From JBDIAG01 sp963835085 (lineage in GTDB: Bacteria; Actinomycetota; Actinomycetes; Actinomycetales; CAWJMD01), in contig CAWIED010000001.1 of NCBI GenBank assembly GCA_963835085.1, positions 3,100,001-3,164,000 on the forward strand: a stretch of 64,000 nucleotides of DNA. Reading direction: 5' to 3'. A model generated the notes under the pieces. It made no database searches, was not told where the DNA came from, and saw only the letters and a program-made list of their open reading frames with translations. Of this stretch, positions 1 through 7,711 are shown one piece after another (positions within the stretch are counted from its first letter, which is position 1; every line of letters starts with the position of its first letter). The position numbers were made by a program, and so were the translations under genes.

Positions 1-306
1 CTGGCCCCAGGCGGGGTCACCGCCGCCACGGACCTATTTGGAACCGAGACCGCCTACGCCGCACTCGAACTGGGTGTTCCGGCGGAGCGCATCTCTACCA
101 TCGCCGCCCGCGACCCCGAGCTGACGGCGAAGGCCGTCGGAGGACGCGATGCCGCCCCAGGCACCCTCGAACGCATTGCCGAGCTGATCGCTGCTGGGCA
201 GCTCACGGTGCCCATCGCGGCGACCTATCCGATCGAGGACATCCGCGATGCGGTCACCTTCCAGGCAGACCGCCACGCCCACGGCAAAGTGGTCGTCACC
301 CTCTGA
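1..306 (+). CDS. Zinc-binding/quinone oxidoreductase family, C-terminal fragment (cut by window edge)
   Basis: The frame is open from base 1 and ends with TGA at 304-306, so only the last 101 residues are present. It reads as the end of a medium-chain dehydrogenase/reductase: an Ala/Gly-rich nucleotide-fold strand, a region with GTLERIAELIAAGQL, then YPIEDIRDAV and the terminal GKVVVTL, which is the usual last beta-strand of quinone oxidoreductase-like NADP enzymes. The catalytic N-terminal domain lies outside the window, so substrate and metal content cannot be judged. It converges on the monooxygenase with an 18-bp gap. Confidence 0.8.
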   Translation: MAPGGVTAATDLFGTETAYAALELGVPAERISTIAARDPELTAKAVGGRDAAPGTLERIAELIAAGQLTVPIAATYPIEDIRDAVTFQADRHAHGKVVVTL

Positions 307-324
307 GCCGTCCTGACTGACGGG

Positions 325-1797
325 TCATACGAAGGAATAGTCGGCCAGCTCGGGGGCCCGCAGCCGCTTGCGATAGTCGCGCACAGTGCTTGGCCAGAGT
401 GTGCGGTTGCGCCCACGATCGTCGAGATACCAACTCGCACAACCGGATTCCCACACCAAGCGGGCGTTGCGCCGATCCAGCTCGGCTATGAATCCCGACA
501 CCGCCTCGGGTCGGACGCAGACCGTACGAGCCCCCCGCTCATCGCGCTCGGCCAGCAGCCGACTGACCAGCAACGCCTGTGCTTCGAGCATCGGCACCAG
601 CGACCGGTGATCGGTCGAAGTGTTGGGCCCGTGCAGCAGGAAGAGGTTGGGAAAGTCGGGCACGGTGACGCCGAGGTGGGTCCGCGCGTCGTGGGCGAAC
701 TCGTCGCCCAAGACCTGGCCTCGGCGCCCCACCACGCCGAACCGGCGGTAGGAACCGATCGGGTCGAACCCGGTCGCCAAGACGAGCAGGTCCAATGGGT
801 GCCGCTCCCCGTCGTCCGTCACCACGGCGTCCGGCTCTACGCGATCGATCGCTGCGGTCACCACGGCCACGTTGTCGCGGGTGAGCGCCGGGTAGTAATC
901 GTCTGAGATCGTGACCCGTTTGCAGCCGATGGCGTAAGCCGGGGTCAGCCGCTCGCGCAGGTCGAGGTCCGCAACCGAGGTCTTCAGATGCCGGCGGGCA
1001 ACAGCGGCCAACGCCGTCAGCAGTCTGGGTTGCGTGATGAAGGCCGCAGTACGCGCATCTTCCTGCGCCCGCAGGACGGCCCGATGCGCCCGCATTGCTG
1101 CAGGACGTCGCTCGAACCGGCCCACCTGCTGCTCGGTGTACGGCTTGTTGCCGCGGGGTATCACCCACGCCGGTGTGCGCTGGAAGACGGTGAGGTGCTC
1201 GGCGTCCACGGCCAACAGCGGGATGATCTGGACGCCGCTGGACCCGGTGCCGATCACCCCGACCCGGCGACCCTGCACGGTCGTCTCGGGATCCCAGGCT
1301 GACGTGTGCCGCAACTCGCCGGCAAAGGTCTGCAGACCTGGCAGGGCGGGAATCACCGGCTCATGCAAAGCGCCGACACCGAGCACGAGTGCAGTGGTCG
1401 TCAGCTCGCGCAGCTGACCCGACCGCGAGGCAACGGTGAGCGTCCAGCGGCCGGTGGGCTCGTCGTAGCTGGCCTGCTGGACCGTCGAGTCCAGCTGCAG
1501 GTGCTGACGCAGGCCGTACTTCTCGACGCAGTGCAGCAGATAGTCCTGGATCTCGCCGCCGGCGGCGTAGGTGTGCGACCAGCGCGCATTCTGCTCGAAC
1601 GAGAAGGAGTACAGGTGCGCGGCCACATCGCACTCGCAGCCGGGGTAACGGTTGTCCCGCCAGGTGCCGCCGATCTCGTCGGCCTTTTCAAGGATCGCGA
1701 AGTCCCGCCCCGCCGCTCGCAGCGCGATCCCCATCGCGATGCCGGCGAACCCGCTGCCGACGACGATCACGTCATGGTGCTCGGGTGTCTGGGGCAT
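325..1797 (-). CDS. Flavin-containing monooxygenase, Baeyer-Villiger type
   Basis: The 490-residue protein has an N-terminal FAD Rossmann motif (VVGSGFAG), a second dinucleotide motif for NADPH (GVIGTGSSG) and between them the Baeyer-Villiger fingerprint FxGxxxHTxxWD (FAGELRHTSAWD). The family inserts one oxygen atom next to a ketone, or oxidises soft nucleophiles, using NADPH and O2 in the cytoplasm; the substrate cannot be read from sequence. I start at ATG 1797, the residue before PQTPEHHDVIVVG, because the longer frame adds 29 low-quality residues and a TACACT motif lies exactly six bases upstream of this ATG, as expected for a leaderless gene. The frameshifted mgtC-like gene ends 47 bp upstream. 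Confidence 0.88.
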   Translation of the reverse strand: MPQTPEHHDVIVVGSGFAGIAMGIALRAAGRDFAILEKADEIGGTWRDNRYPGCECDVAAHLYSFSFEQNARWSHTYAAGGEIQDYLLHCVEKYGLRQHLQLDSTVQQASYDEPTGRWTLTVASRSGQLRELTTTALVLGVGALHEPVIPALPGLQTFAGELRHTSAWDPETTVQGRRVGVIGTGSSGVQIIPLLAVDAEHLTVFQRTPAWVIPRGNKPYTEQQVGRFERRPAAMRAHRAVLRAQEDARTAAFITQPRLLTALAAVARRHLKTSVADLDLRERLTPAYAIGCKRVTISDDYYPALTRDNVAVVTAAIDRVEPDAVVTDDGERHPLDLLVLATGFDPIGSYRRFGVVGRRGQVLGDEFAHDARTHLGVTVPDFPNLFLLHGPNTSTDHRSLVPMLEAQALLVSRLLAERDERGARTVCVRPEAVSGFIAELDRRNARLVWESGCASWYLDDRGRNRTLWPSTVRDYRKRLRAPELADYSFV

Positions 1798-1803
1798 GCG
1801 GTC

Positions 1804-1809
1804 AGTGTA
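1804..1809 (-). promoter_or_regulatory. Candidate -10 of a leaderless promoter (monooxygenase)
   Basis: TACACT on the minus strand is followed by six bases and the ATG at 1797. This spacing places the transcript start at or beside the start codon; no Shine-Dalgarno sequence is present. Confidence 0.5.
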
Positions 1810-1843
1810 GGAAGAGTGGCTGGCTGGATGACGACACCGGTTG

Positions 1844-2580
1844 CTACTCCTCCTCGTCCTCGCCGGCATCGACCCGTACGACACCCGGGATCGATCCCAA
1901 CGGGCCGGCCGCCTCGACCACCCCCGGACCGCTCAGGGTGAGCCCCACTGTCACCAGCCTGTCCTCGGCCACCTCGCCGGCAGGCTCCATCGCGATTCGC
2001 CGGCCGGTGATATGGCCATCGACTTGACCGTCCAGGTGCGTCTCGTGCAAGTGGCGAGGATGTCGCGCAGCACACCGCGGCCGTCCTCGTAGGTGATGGT
2101 GTAACCGCGTTCGGCGTGCCCACGCCGGGCGACCAGCTCGCCGAGTGGGGTGTAGCAGAGCACGATCACGAAATGCAGCGCCGTCACCAGCAGCGCCAGC
2201 CGGAGCAGGCCCGCACCCGCAGCCATGCCGATCGCCGCGGTCTCCCACACCGACGCTGCGGTGGTCAGACCGCGGATCGCGCCACGCCGGGTGATGATCA
2301 GCCCGGCGCCGAGAAATCCGATCCCCGAGACGATCTGCGCCGCGACCCGGGACGGATCCAGGATCACCGTGCCCGGTGTCAGAACGTCGGTGAAGCCGTA
2401 CTTGCTGACGATCAGGATCAACGCGGACGTGGTGCCGACGATCGCCTGGGTCCGCAGCCCGGCGCTCTTGCCCCGGAGCTGGCGCTCCAGTCCGATCACC
2501 GACGACAGGCCGAAGGCCAGCAGCAGCTCGCCGACCTGCAGCCAACCTTCGCCCTGGGCGGCCACGTTCACGACTACCAC
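1844..2580 (-). pseudogene. MgtC/SapB-family membrane protein gene with a frameshift near 2021-2030
   Basis: The first frame (GTG at 2580) encodes a typical MgtC N-terminal membrane domain: LLLAFGLSSVIGLERQLRGKSAG, SGIGFLGAGLIITRR, TTAASVW and further hydrophobic helices, then the start of the cytoplasmic domain (YEDGRGVLRDILATCTRR). That frame then runs into an unrelated tail and stops at 1951. The expected C-terminal ACT-like domain continues in the neighbouring minus frame (GHITGRRIAMEPAGEVAEDRLVTVGLTLSGPGVVEAA) to a TAG at 1844. One added base around 2021-2030 would join both halves into about 245 residues. MgtC proteins are linked to Mg2+ limitation and, in pathogens, to intramacrophage survival. 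A sequencing error or a real mutation would look the same. The membrane domain may still be produced. Confidence 0.75.
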
Positions 2581-2602
2581 CTACCCATCTTCAGGCCCAG
2601 CT

Positions 2603-4033
2603 TCAGGCCTGCGGGTCGCCACCTGCCTCGTGCCATTTCGTGGGACCGCTCGTCCCCGCTGGGTAGGTGTCGAGGGGCACCTCGTCCCGAGCCCAGGCGT
2701 CGAGCACCGGCTGAACAATGCGCCAGCACTCCACGGCCGAGTCACCGCGCACCGCGAGCATCGGATCGTGGTCGAGCACTCCCCTGAGCACCTCGCCGTA
2801 CGGCTTGAGCTCGCCGTCGCCGAAGTCGACCTCGAGCTGGGTGTGTTCGAGTTCCAGGGGGTTGCCTGGTCCGTTGATGTTGAGTCCGAGCGACATCGAG
2901 GCGGGGTCGCCCATGCAGATCTGCAACCGCTCCTGGGCCGCCGTGCCCTTGAACCCCTTGGGCACCAAGGGAACCGGTCTGAGCGTGATGTTGCATTCCT
3001 TGCGCGAGGTGCCCAGCGCCTTGCCGCTGCGCAGCACCACCGGCACCCCGACCCAGCGCCAGGTGCGCACTTCGACGGTCAGTTCGGCGAGGGTCTCCGT
3101 CTTGCGCTTGGCGTCGACGCCGGGCGATGAGGCGTAGCCGGGCAGCTTGTGGTCGTTGATCGTGCCCGGGGTGTATCGGGCGCGGCGACTGTTGGTCACC
3201 GGGTCGTCCTGCCAGATGTGGGTCGCCCGCAGGATCTCGGCCTTGCGGTCGCGAATGTCGGCTGCCCCGAGCGTGGGGGGCGGACCCATCATCAGCACGG
3301 CCATCACCTGTAGCAGGTGCGACTGGATCATGTCCTTCAGGGCGCCCGCCTTGTCGTAGTAGCCGGCGCGGCCCTCCAGGCCCAGGTCTTCATCGAAGAT
3401 GATCTCGATCTTCTCCACGTGCTCGTTCGTCCACACCGGCTCGAAGATGCGGTTGGCGAAGCGCAGGCCGAGCAGGTTGAGGACGGTGGACTTACCGAGG
3501 AAGTGGTCCACCCGGAAGATGTTGTCCTCCGAAACCAGTCGGACGAGAAGGTCATTCATCTCGTAGGCGGTCTTGGCGTCGTTGCCGAAAGGCTTCTCGA
3601 GCACGAGTCGGGTGGTGCGCGGCAGGTCGATCCGGGTCAACGCCTCGCACACCAACCGGGTCACAGCCGGCGGCAACGCGAAGAAGATGGAGACCGGCCC
3701 CTCCGCCTGGGCGAGCAGGCCCTTCAGATCATCAGGATTCGTGACGTCGGCCTGGGTGTAGCAGGTGTCGGCGAGCAAGGCATCGATCCGGGGACCGCTG
3801 GCGTGCACCGAAGCGAAGCAGTCCCGAACGCGCTTGAGCCACTGGTCTTGCGACCACTCGTCCATCCCCGCCCCGAGCAGCTTGAGGTCTTTGCCTTGCG
3901 GGCTGCCGATGAGCCCGCCCACCCCGGGCAGGAGCAATCGTCCCGTGAGATCGCCACTGGCTCCGAGGATGAGCAACGTCTGTCGGGAGTTGGAACCGGA
4001 GTGCCGTGCGGAGGACTTCGCGGTACGAGCCAT
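2603..4033 (-). CDS. zwf: Glucose-6-phosphate 1-dehydrogenase
   Basis: This 476-residue protein catalyses the first oxidative pentose-phosphate step, glucose 6-phosphate plus NAD(P)+ to 6-phosphogluconolactone. The cofactor loop GASGDLTGRLLLP (about residues 24-36), the EKPFGND segment and the active-site motif RVDHFLGK, equivalent to the family's RIDHYLGK, are all present. Length is normal. It has no opcA, tal or tkt neighbour, so it is not the classical actinobacterial pentose-phosphate operon copy and may be a second zwf with a specialised role. It is divergent from the DNA methyltransferase; the mgtC-like gene begins 22 bp after its stop, suggesting co-transcription. Confidence 0.95.
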   Translation of the reverse strand: MARTAKSSARHSGSNSRQTLLILGASGDLTGRLLLPGVGGLIGSPQGKDLKLLGAGMDEWSQDQWLKRVRDCFASVHASGPRIDALLADTCYTQADVTNPDDLKGLLAQAEGPVSIFFALPPAVTRLVCEALTRIDLPRTTRLVLEKPFGNDAKTAYEMNDLLVRLVSEDNIFRVDHFLGKSTVLNLLGLRFANRIFEPVWTNEHVEKIEIIFDEDLGLEGRAGYYDKAGALKDMIQSHLLQVMAVLMMGPPPTLGAADIRDRKAEILRATHIWQDDPVTNSRRARYTPGTINDHKLPGYASSPGVDAKRKTETLAELTVEVRTWRWVGVPVVLRSGKALGTSRKECNITLRPVPLVPKGFKGTAAQERLQICMGDPASMSLGLNINGPGNPLELEHTQLEVDFGDGELKPYGEVLRGVLDHDPMLAVRGDSAVECWRIVQPVLDAWARDEVPLDTYPAGTSGPTKWHEAGGDPQA

Positions 4034-4079
4034 TCGGGCATCGTCTCAGCAATCTCAGCGCGGGACCACTCGCGCGCAC

Positions 4080-4085
4080 TACTGT
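4080..4085 (+). promoter_or_regulatory. Candidate -10 of a leaderless promoter (DNA methyltransferase)
   Basis: TACTGT is followed by six bases and ATG at 4092, with no ribosome binding site. It decides the start of the methyltransferase, whose frame is open far upstream inside zwf. Confidence 0.5.
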
Positions 4086-4091
4086 CTGGCC

Positions 4092-4955
4092 ATGCCGGAG
4101 ACTGCCCTGCAGCTGCCTGAGGAGGGCAATCTGGTACTTCACGGCGACAACGCCGAGATCACCCCCCGGCTGCCCGCGGACGCCTTCCAGCTCATCTACC
4201 TCGATCCGCCGTTCAACACCGGCGGCGAGCGCGAGCGCAAGACGTTGCGGACCCACAGCGGGGCCGAGACCGGCACGAGAGCGGGCTTCGCCGGACGCCG
4301 TTACAGCAGCGAGGTCACCGGGGTCATGAGCTACCTCGACACCTACACCGACTATCTGGCCTTCCTCGAGCCGCGGCTGCGGGAAGCTCGGCGGCTGCTC
4401 TGCGCCAGCGGCACCCTGTACCTCCATCTCGACTACCGCGAGGCCCACTACGCGAAGGTTTTGCTCGACCAGGTGTTCGGCCGCGACGCCTTCCTCAACG
4501 AGATCATCTGGGCCTACGACTTCGGGGGCCGGTCGCGGCGCCGCTGGCCCGCCAAGCACGACACGATCCTCGTGTACGTCAAGACTCCCGACGGCTACTT
4601 CTTCGACCAGGACGCCATCGAACGGATCCCGTACATGGCCCCTGGGCTCGTCACCCCGGAGAAGGCCGCGCGCGGCAAGGTGCCCACCGACGTGTGGTGG
4701 CACACCATCGTCGCGACGAACGGGCACGAGAAGACCGGCTACCCGACCCAGAAGCCCGAGGGCGTCCTGCGCCGGATCGTGTCCGCCTCGAGCCGGCCGG
4801 GCGACTGGGTTCTCGACTTCTTCGCCGGGTCCGGCACTACCGGTGCCGTGGCAGCCGCCCTCGGCCGGCGTTTCGTCCTCGTGGACGAGAACCCGGCCGC
4901 CATTGAGGTCATCCGCACCCGGCTCGGCAGCGAGGACGTGACCTACCTCGTGTGA
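4092..4955 (+). CDS. Site-specific DNA methyltransferase (N4/N6, beta-class order), orphan
   Basis: The 287-residue protein has the amino-methyltransferase catalytic motif DPPFNTG near the N-terminus (about residues 38-44) and the AdoMet-binding motif DFFAGSGTTG near the C-terminus, the beta-class circular order. KTGYPTQKPEGVL precedes motif I, as is typical. The region between motifs is short and there is no large separate target-recognition domain. No restriction endonuclease or specificity subunit lies nearby, so it is an orphan that may serve epigenetic regulation or methylate a fixed site. Target sequence and base are unknown. The start at ATG 4092 is preferred because upstream codons overlap zwf on the opposite strand. 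Confidence 0.88.
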   Translation: MPETALQLPEEGNLVLHGDNAEITPRLPADAFQLIYLDPPFNTGGERERKTLRTHSGAETGTRAGFAGRRYSSEVTGVMSYLDTYTDYLAFLEPRLREARRLLCASGTLYLHLDYREAHYAKVLLDQVFGRDAFLNEIIWAYDFGGRSRRRWPAKHDTILVYVKTPDGYFFDQDAIERIPYMAPGLVTPEKAARGKVPTDVWWHTIVATNGHEKTGYPTQKPEGVLRRIVSASSRPGDWVLDFFAGSGTTGAVAAALGRRFVLVDENPAAIEVIRTRLGSEDVTYLV

Positions 4956-5151
4956 AGATTCGCGACGCGATCTTGCGGCCCCCAAGTCAAGCGGGCAGAA
5001 GGCCCGCTGGGAATACTGCCGCAGCGACCACGTGTCCTGAATTCCCCTCCTGAGCGGCTTCTCCCCTGGTTGGGCAGACGCCGATCGGTCAGTTGGCAAC
5101 TCGATCGAACCCCGCCCGGCGAGCCAGACCGGCACGACGAAGCCACGCCCC

Positions 5152-5157
5152 TAACGT
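5152..5157 (+). promoter_or_regulatory. Candidate -10 of a leaderless promoter (GLPR/SepX-like gene)
   Basis: TAACGT stands six bases before the GTG at 5164 and no Shine-Dalgarno sequence precedes the start. Confidence 0.45.
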
Positions 5158-5163
5158 AACGTC

Positions 5164-6066
5164 GTGGACTCGAGCATCATCTTCCTCGCACTGATCTGCG
5201 TCTGGCTCTGTTACGTCGTACCGTCCTGGCTGGCGCGCCGTCACGACGCCCACAGCAGTCGCGTCCAAGACCGCTTCTCCGAGGGGATCCGCACGCTCGA
5301 CCAGCGCGAGAGCCGTCGGCCGCGATCCACCCGCGGCTATCTGTTGCATGGGGGGGCGGGGCACTCCAGGCACTCCCAGCGCGTGGCCGGCAGGGATGGC
5401 ACAGCGCTCCACGACGTAACGATGCCGCGACGCGGCTCCGCTCTGGCCCTGGCGAGCGCCGGCGTACTCCTGGTGAGCCTGGTGGCCATCCCGGTGCTGC
5501 TCGCGCTCTCCGGGCTGGGAAAGCTGCCCTGGAGCTGGACGAGCGTTCCCGTGGTCCTTGCGGGAGCGAGCCTGGGCCTGCTGCGGGTGCGCGCAGTGAC
5601 GATTCGTTCCCGCGCCGCTCGCGACCTGCGGTCGGCCAGCACTGCCGGCTGGTCGATGGACGATGCCGCGCAGGCTGTCGTGCCCACCCTCGCGACCGCT
5701 GTGGCCGACGGCCGCGGGGCGCCTGCCCTGCCCGTCACGGTGCTGTACGACGAGGTCGCCATCACAGCCGTCGAACGGGCGGAAGCTGTTGCCGCGGCCC
5801 GGGCCGCGGCCGAGGCCAAGGCGGCCCGCCGGGCGGAGCTGGAGGCCAATCTCCAACCGGGCGAGTGGCTTCCGGTGGAGGTGCCCAAGCCCACCTACCT
5901 GAGCAAGCCGGTGGCGCCGCGGCGTCCGCCCACCCCGCAGCGGCAGGCCGAACACGTGGTGTTGCCGGGCGACCTGGGGCTTCCCGACGAGATCGTGCTC
6001 ACGGACGAGACGGTGCTGGACGTGCGCGAGAGCCGGGGCGGGCTACGCCGGGCCGCCGGGCAGTGA
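5164..6066 (+). CDS. GLPR/SepX-like divisome membrane protein
   Basis: The 300-residue protein has one membrane helix at the extreme N-terminus (about residues 4-24, ending in the WLARRHDAHSS type of positive segment), a basic linker, a helical pair at about 92-117 and 123-141, then a cytoplasmic Ala/Glu/Arg-rich coiled-coil-prone stretch (about 195-230) and a Pro-rich tail. This architecture, and its place beside rimJ and a moeA/glp gene, match the family containing Rv0996, corynebacterial GLPR (receptor of the gephyrin-like Glp) and Streptomyces SepX, which act at the septum. The assignment rests mainly on topology and neighbours. Its 3' end overlaps the convergent acetyltransferase gene by 24 bp. 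Confidence 0.68.
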   Translation: MDSSIIFLALICVWLCYVVPSWLARRHDAHSSRVQDRFSEGIRTLDQRESRRPRSTRGYLLHGGAGHSRHSQRVAGRDGTALHDVTMPRRGSALALASAGVLLVSLVAIPVLLALSGLGKLPWSWTSVPVVLAGASLGLLRVRAVTIRSRAARDLRSASTAGWSMDDAAQAVVPTLATAVADGRGAPALPVTVLYDEVAITAVERAEAVAAARAAAEAKAARRAELEANLQPGEWLPVEVPKPTYLSKPVAPRRPPTPQRQAEHVVLPGDLGLPDEIVLTDETVLDVRESRGGLRRAAGQ

Positions 6067-6675
6067 ACCGCCCGCGGACGACGTGCGGGCGCGCCACCGA
6101 GCCAACAGCCCCCCAGGCAGCTCCTCGCTGGTGAGCGCGAAGGTGCGGTGATCGCGCCACACGCCGTCGATGTGTAGGAAGCGCTCCCGCACGCCCTCGT
6201 CGCGGAAGCCGAGCTTGTTGACCACCCGCAGGCTGGCAGCATTCTCGGGACGGATGTTCACCTCGATGCGGTGCATCCGCAGCGTGAAAAGCGCGTGATC
6301 GGTCAACATGGCCACCGCCGTGGGCACGATGCCCTGACCGGCCAGCCGGCGATCGATCCAATACCCGATCGAGCCGCCGCGCATCGATCCCCACACGATG
6401 CACCCGAGAGTGATCTGGCCCGCCAGTCGACCGTCCACCTCGATCACCATCGAGGCCGCAACGCCCTCGCGCCCCATCCGGTTGTTGGCCCGGACGAGCT
6501 CGTTGAACGAGCGGTAGCCACCGCCCAACGGCAGGGTCGACTCCCAGGGCGTGAGCCAGTCGTCGTTGAGCGCGCGCACCTGGCGCCATACGGCGTGATC
6601 GCGGCGGCGCAGGGGGCGCAGGATCACCCGTCCTTCACGCAGCACGAACGGCCAGAACCACGACGGATCGGTCAT
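6043..6675 (-). CDS. GNAT-family N-acetyltransferase, RimJ-like
   Basis: The protein (210 residues) has the RimJ/RimL form of the GNAT fold: LRPLRRRDHAVWRQVR at the N-terminus, GSIGYWIDRRLAGQGI as the acetyl-CoA pyrophosphate-loop region, and HRIEVNIRPENAASLRVVNKLGFRDEGVRERFLHIDG(V)WRDH near the C-terminus. RimJ acetylates the N-terminus of ribosomal protein S5 in Escherichia coli; the target here is not known. Its ATG overlaps the stop of the upstream mogA-like gene by four bases, so translation is coupled. A rimJ-like gene in this position is conserved between moeA/glp and GLPR in mycobacteria and corynebacteria. Confidence 0.88.
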   Translation of the reverse strand: MTDPSWFWPFVLREGRVILRPLRRRDHAVWRQVRALNDDWLTPWESTLPLGGGYRSFNELVRANNRMGREGVAASMVIEVDGRLAGQITLGCIVWGSMRGGSIGYWIDRRLAGQGIVPTAVAMLTDHALFTLRMHRIEVNIRPENAASLRVVNKLGFRDEGVRERFLHIDGVWRDHRTFALTSEELPGGLLARWRARTSSAGGSLPGGPA

Positions 6676-7169
6676 GAGGGGTGGTCACCACCGCCCGCGA
6701 GCTGGGCGAGCAGGTGCGGCAGAACGGGCGCGAGCACCGCCAGGCCATCCCGGCAGGCGCCCGGCGAACCGGGCAGGTTGACGATCATGGTGCGCCCGGA
6801 CACGCCGGCGAGCCCTCGCGAAAGCATCGCGGTGGCAATGCCTTTCGCCATACCATCGGCGCGTAGGGCTTCGGCCACGCCCGGCACCGGACGCTCGAGC
6901 AGGGGTGCGGTGACCTCGGGAGTTCGGTCGGTGGGCGCCAGCCCGGTGCCGCCCGTAGTGAGCACGAGGTCGTAGCGGGCCGCCACGGCCTCGCGCAGCG
7001 CGACGCCCACCGGCTCGCCATCGGGCACTACCCGGCAGCCGTCGACGTGCAGGCCCAGCTCGCGAAGACCCTGCACGAGCACCGGTCCCGATCGGTCGGG
7101 GTAGAGGCCGGCCGCCGCCCGGTTCGATGCGGTGATCACCAGCGCGCGAGGCGTTGCGGACTCACTCAT
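6672..7169 (-). CDS. Molybdenum cofactor biosynthesis protein, MogA/MoaB family
   Basis: The 165-residue protein carries the MogA/MoaB signature TTGGTGLAPTDRTPE and the terminal NLPGSPGACRDGLAVL segment. The family adenylylates molybdopterin before metal insertion by MoeA. I start at ATG 7169 (MSESATPRALVIT); the longer open frame overlaps moaC. The gene overlaps the moaC stop by eight bases and the rimJ-like start by four, making a coupled moaC-mogA-rimJ run. MogA and MoaB cannot be separated reliably by eye. Confidence 0.9.
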   Translation of the reverse strand: MSESATPRALVITASNRAAAGLYPDRSGPVLVQGLRELGLHVDGCRVVPDGEPVGVALREAVAARYDLVLTTGGTGLAPTDRTPEVTAPLLERPVPGVAEALRADGMAKGIATAMLSRGLAGVSGRTMIVNLPGSPGACRDGLAVLAPVLPHLLAQLAGGGDHPS

Positions 7170-7647
7170 GCCAGGACCCCGACCGACCACCGCTCTTGGC
7201 CACCACCCGCACGTCGTCGATGCGGGCGGCCCGGTCGAGTGCCTTGACCATGTCGACCAGCGCGAGAGCTGCGACAGCGACCGCGGTGAGCGCCTCCATC
7301 TCGATGCCGGTGCGATCGGCGGTGCGCACCCGCGCCTCGATCTGCACGCCGTCATCCACGACGCGCAGCTCCACGGCCACCGCATGCAGGGCGACCGGGT
7401 GGGCCAACGGCACGAGATCGGGTGTCTTCTTGGCCGCCTGGATCCCGGCGAGCCGCGCCACGGCGAGAGCATCGCCCTTGGGCACACCCTGCCCGCGCAG
7501 GGCGGCGACCACGGTGGCGTTGGTGTGCACCACGCCCCGGGCTGTGGCCTCCCGGACGGTGATCGGCTTGGCGCTCACATCCACCATCCGCGCGGCACCG
7601 GCCTCGTCGAGATGGGTCAGCCTCGGCTGCAGGGAATCGTCACTCAC
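7162..7647 (-). CDS. moaC: Cyclic pyranopterin monophosphate synthase
   Basis: MoaC acts with MoaA in the first step of molybdenum cofactor synthesis, turning the GTP-derived 3',8-cyclo intermediate into cyclic pyranopterin monophosphate. The 161-residue length is typical. The family segments LTHLDEAGAARMVDVSAKP, GIQAAKKTPDLVPLAHP and TGIEMEALTAVAVAALALVDMVKA are all visible, including the active-site lysine in the last segment. It lies 64 bp downstream of moeA on the same strand and overlaps the mogA-like gene. No moaA, moaD or moaE is present in the window. Confidence 0.95.
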   Translation of the reverse strand: MSDDSLQPRLTHLDEAGAARMVDVSAKPITVREATARGVVHTNATVVAALRGQGVPKGDALAVARLAGIQAAKKTPDLVPLAHPVALHAVAVELRVVDDGVQIEARVRTADRTGIEMEALTAVAVAALALVDMVKALDRAARIDDVRVVAKSGGRSGSWHE

Positions 7648-7711
7648 GGTGGCACATCATGGCACCACCCCCGGGCCACTCCCAGCCCAGCGTGGTGGTC
7701 AGGGCGCGTCC

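Noticed and set aside
3732..5135. 467-codon minus-strand open frame opposite the DNA methyltransferase
   Set aside because: The plus strand has all methyltransferase motifs; this frame shows Gly/Glu/Val-rich antisense composition and no motif.
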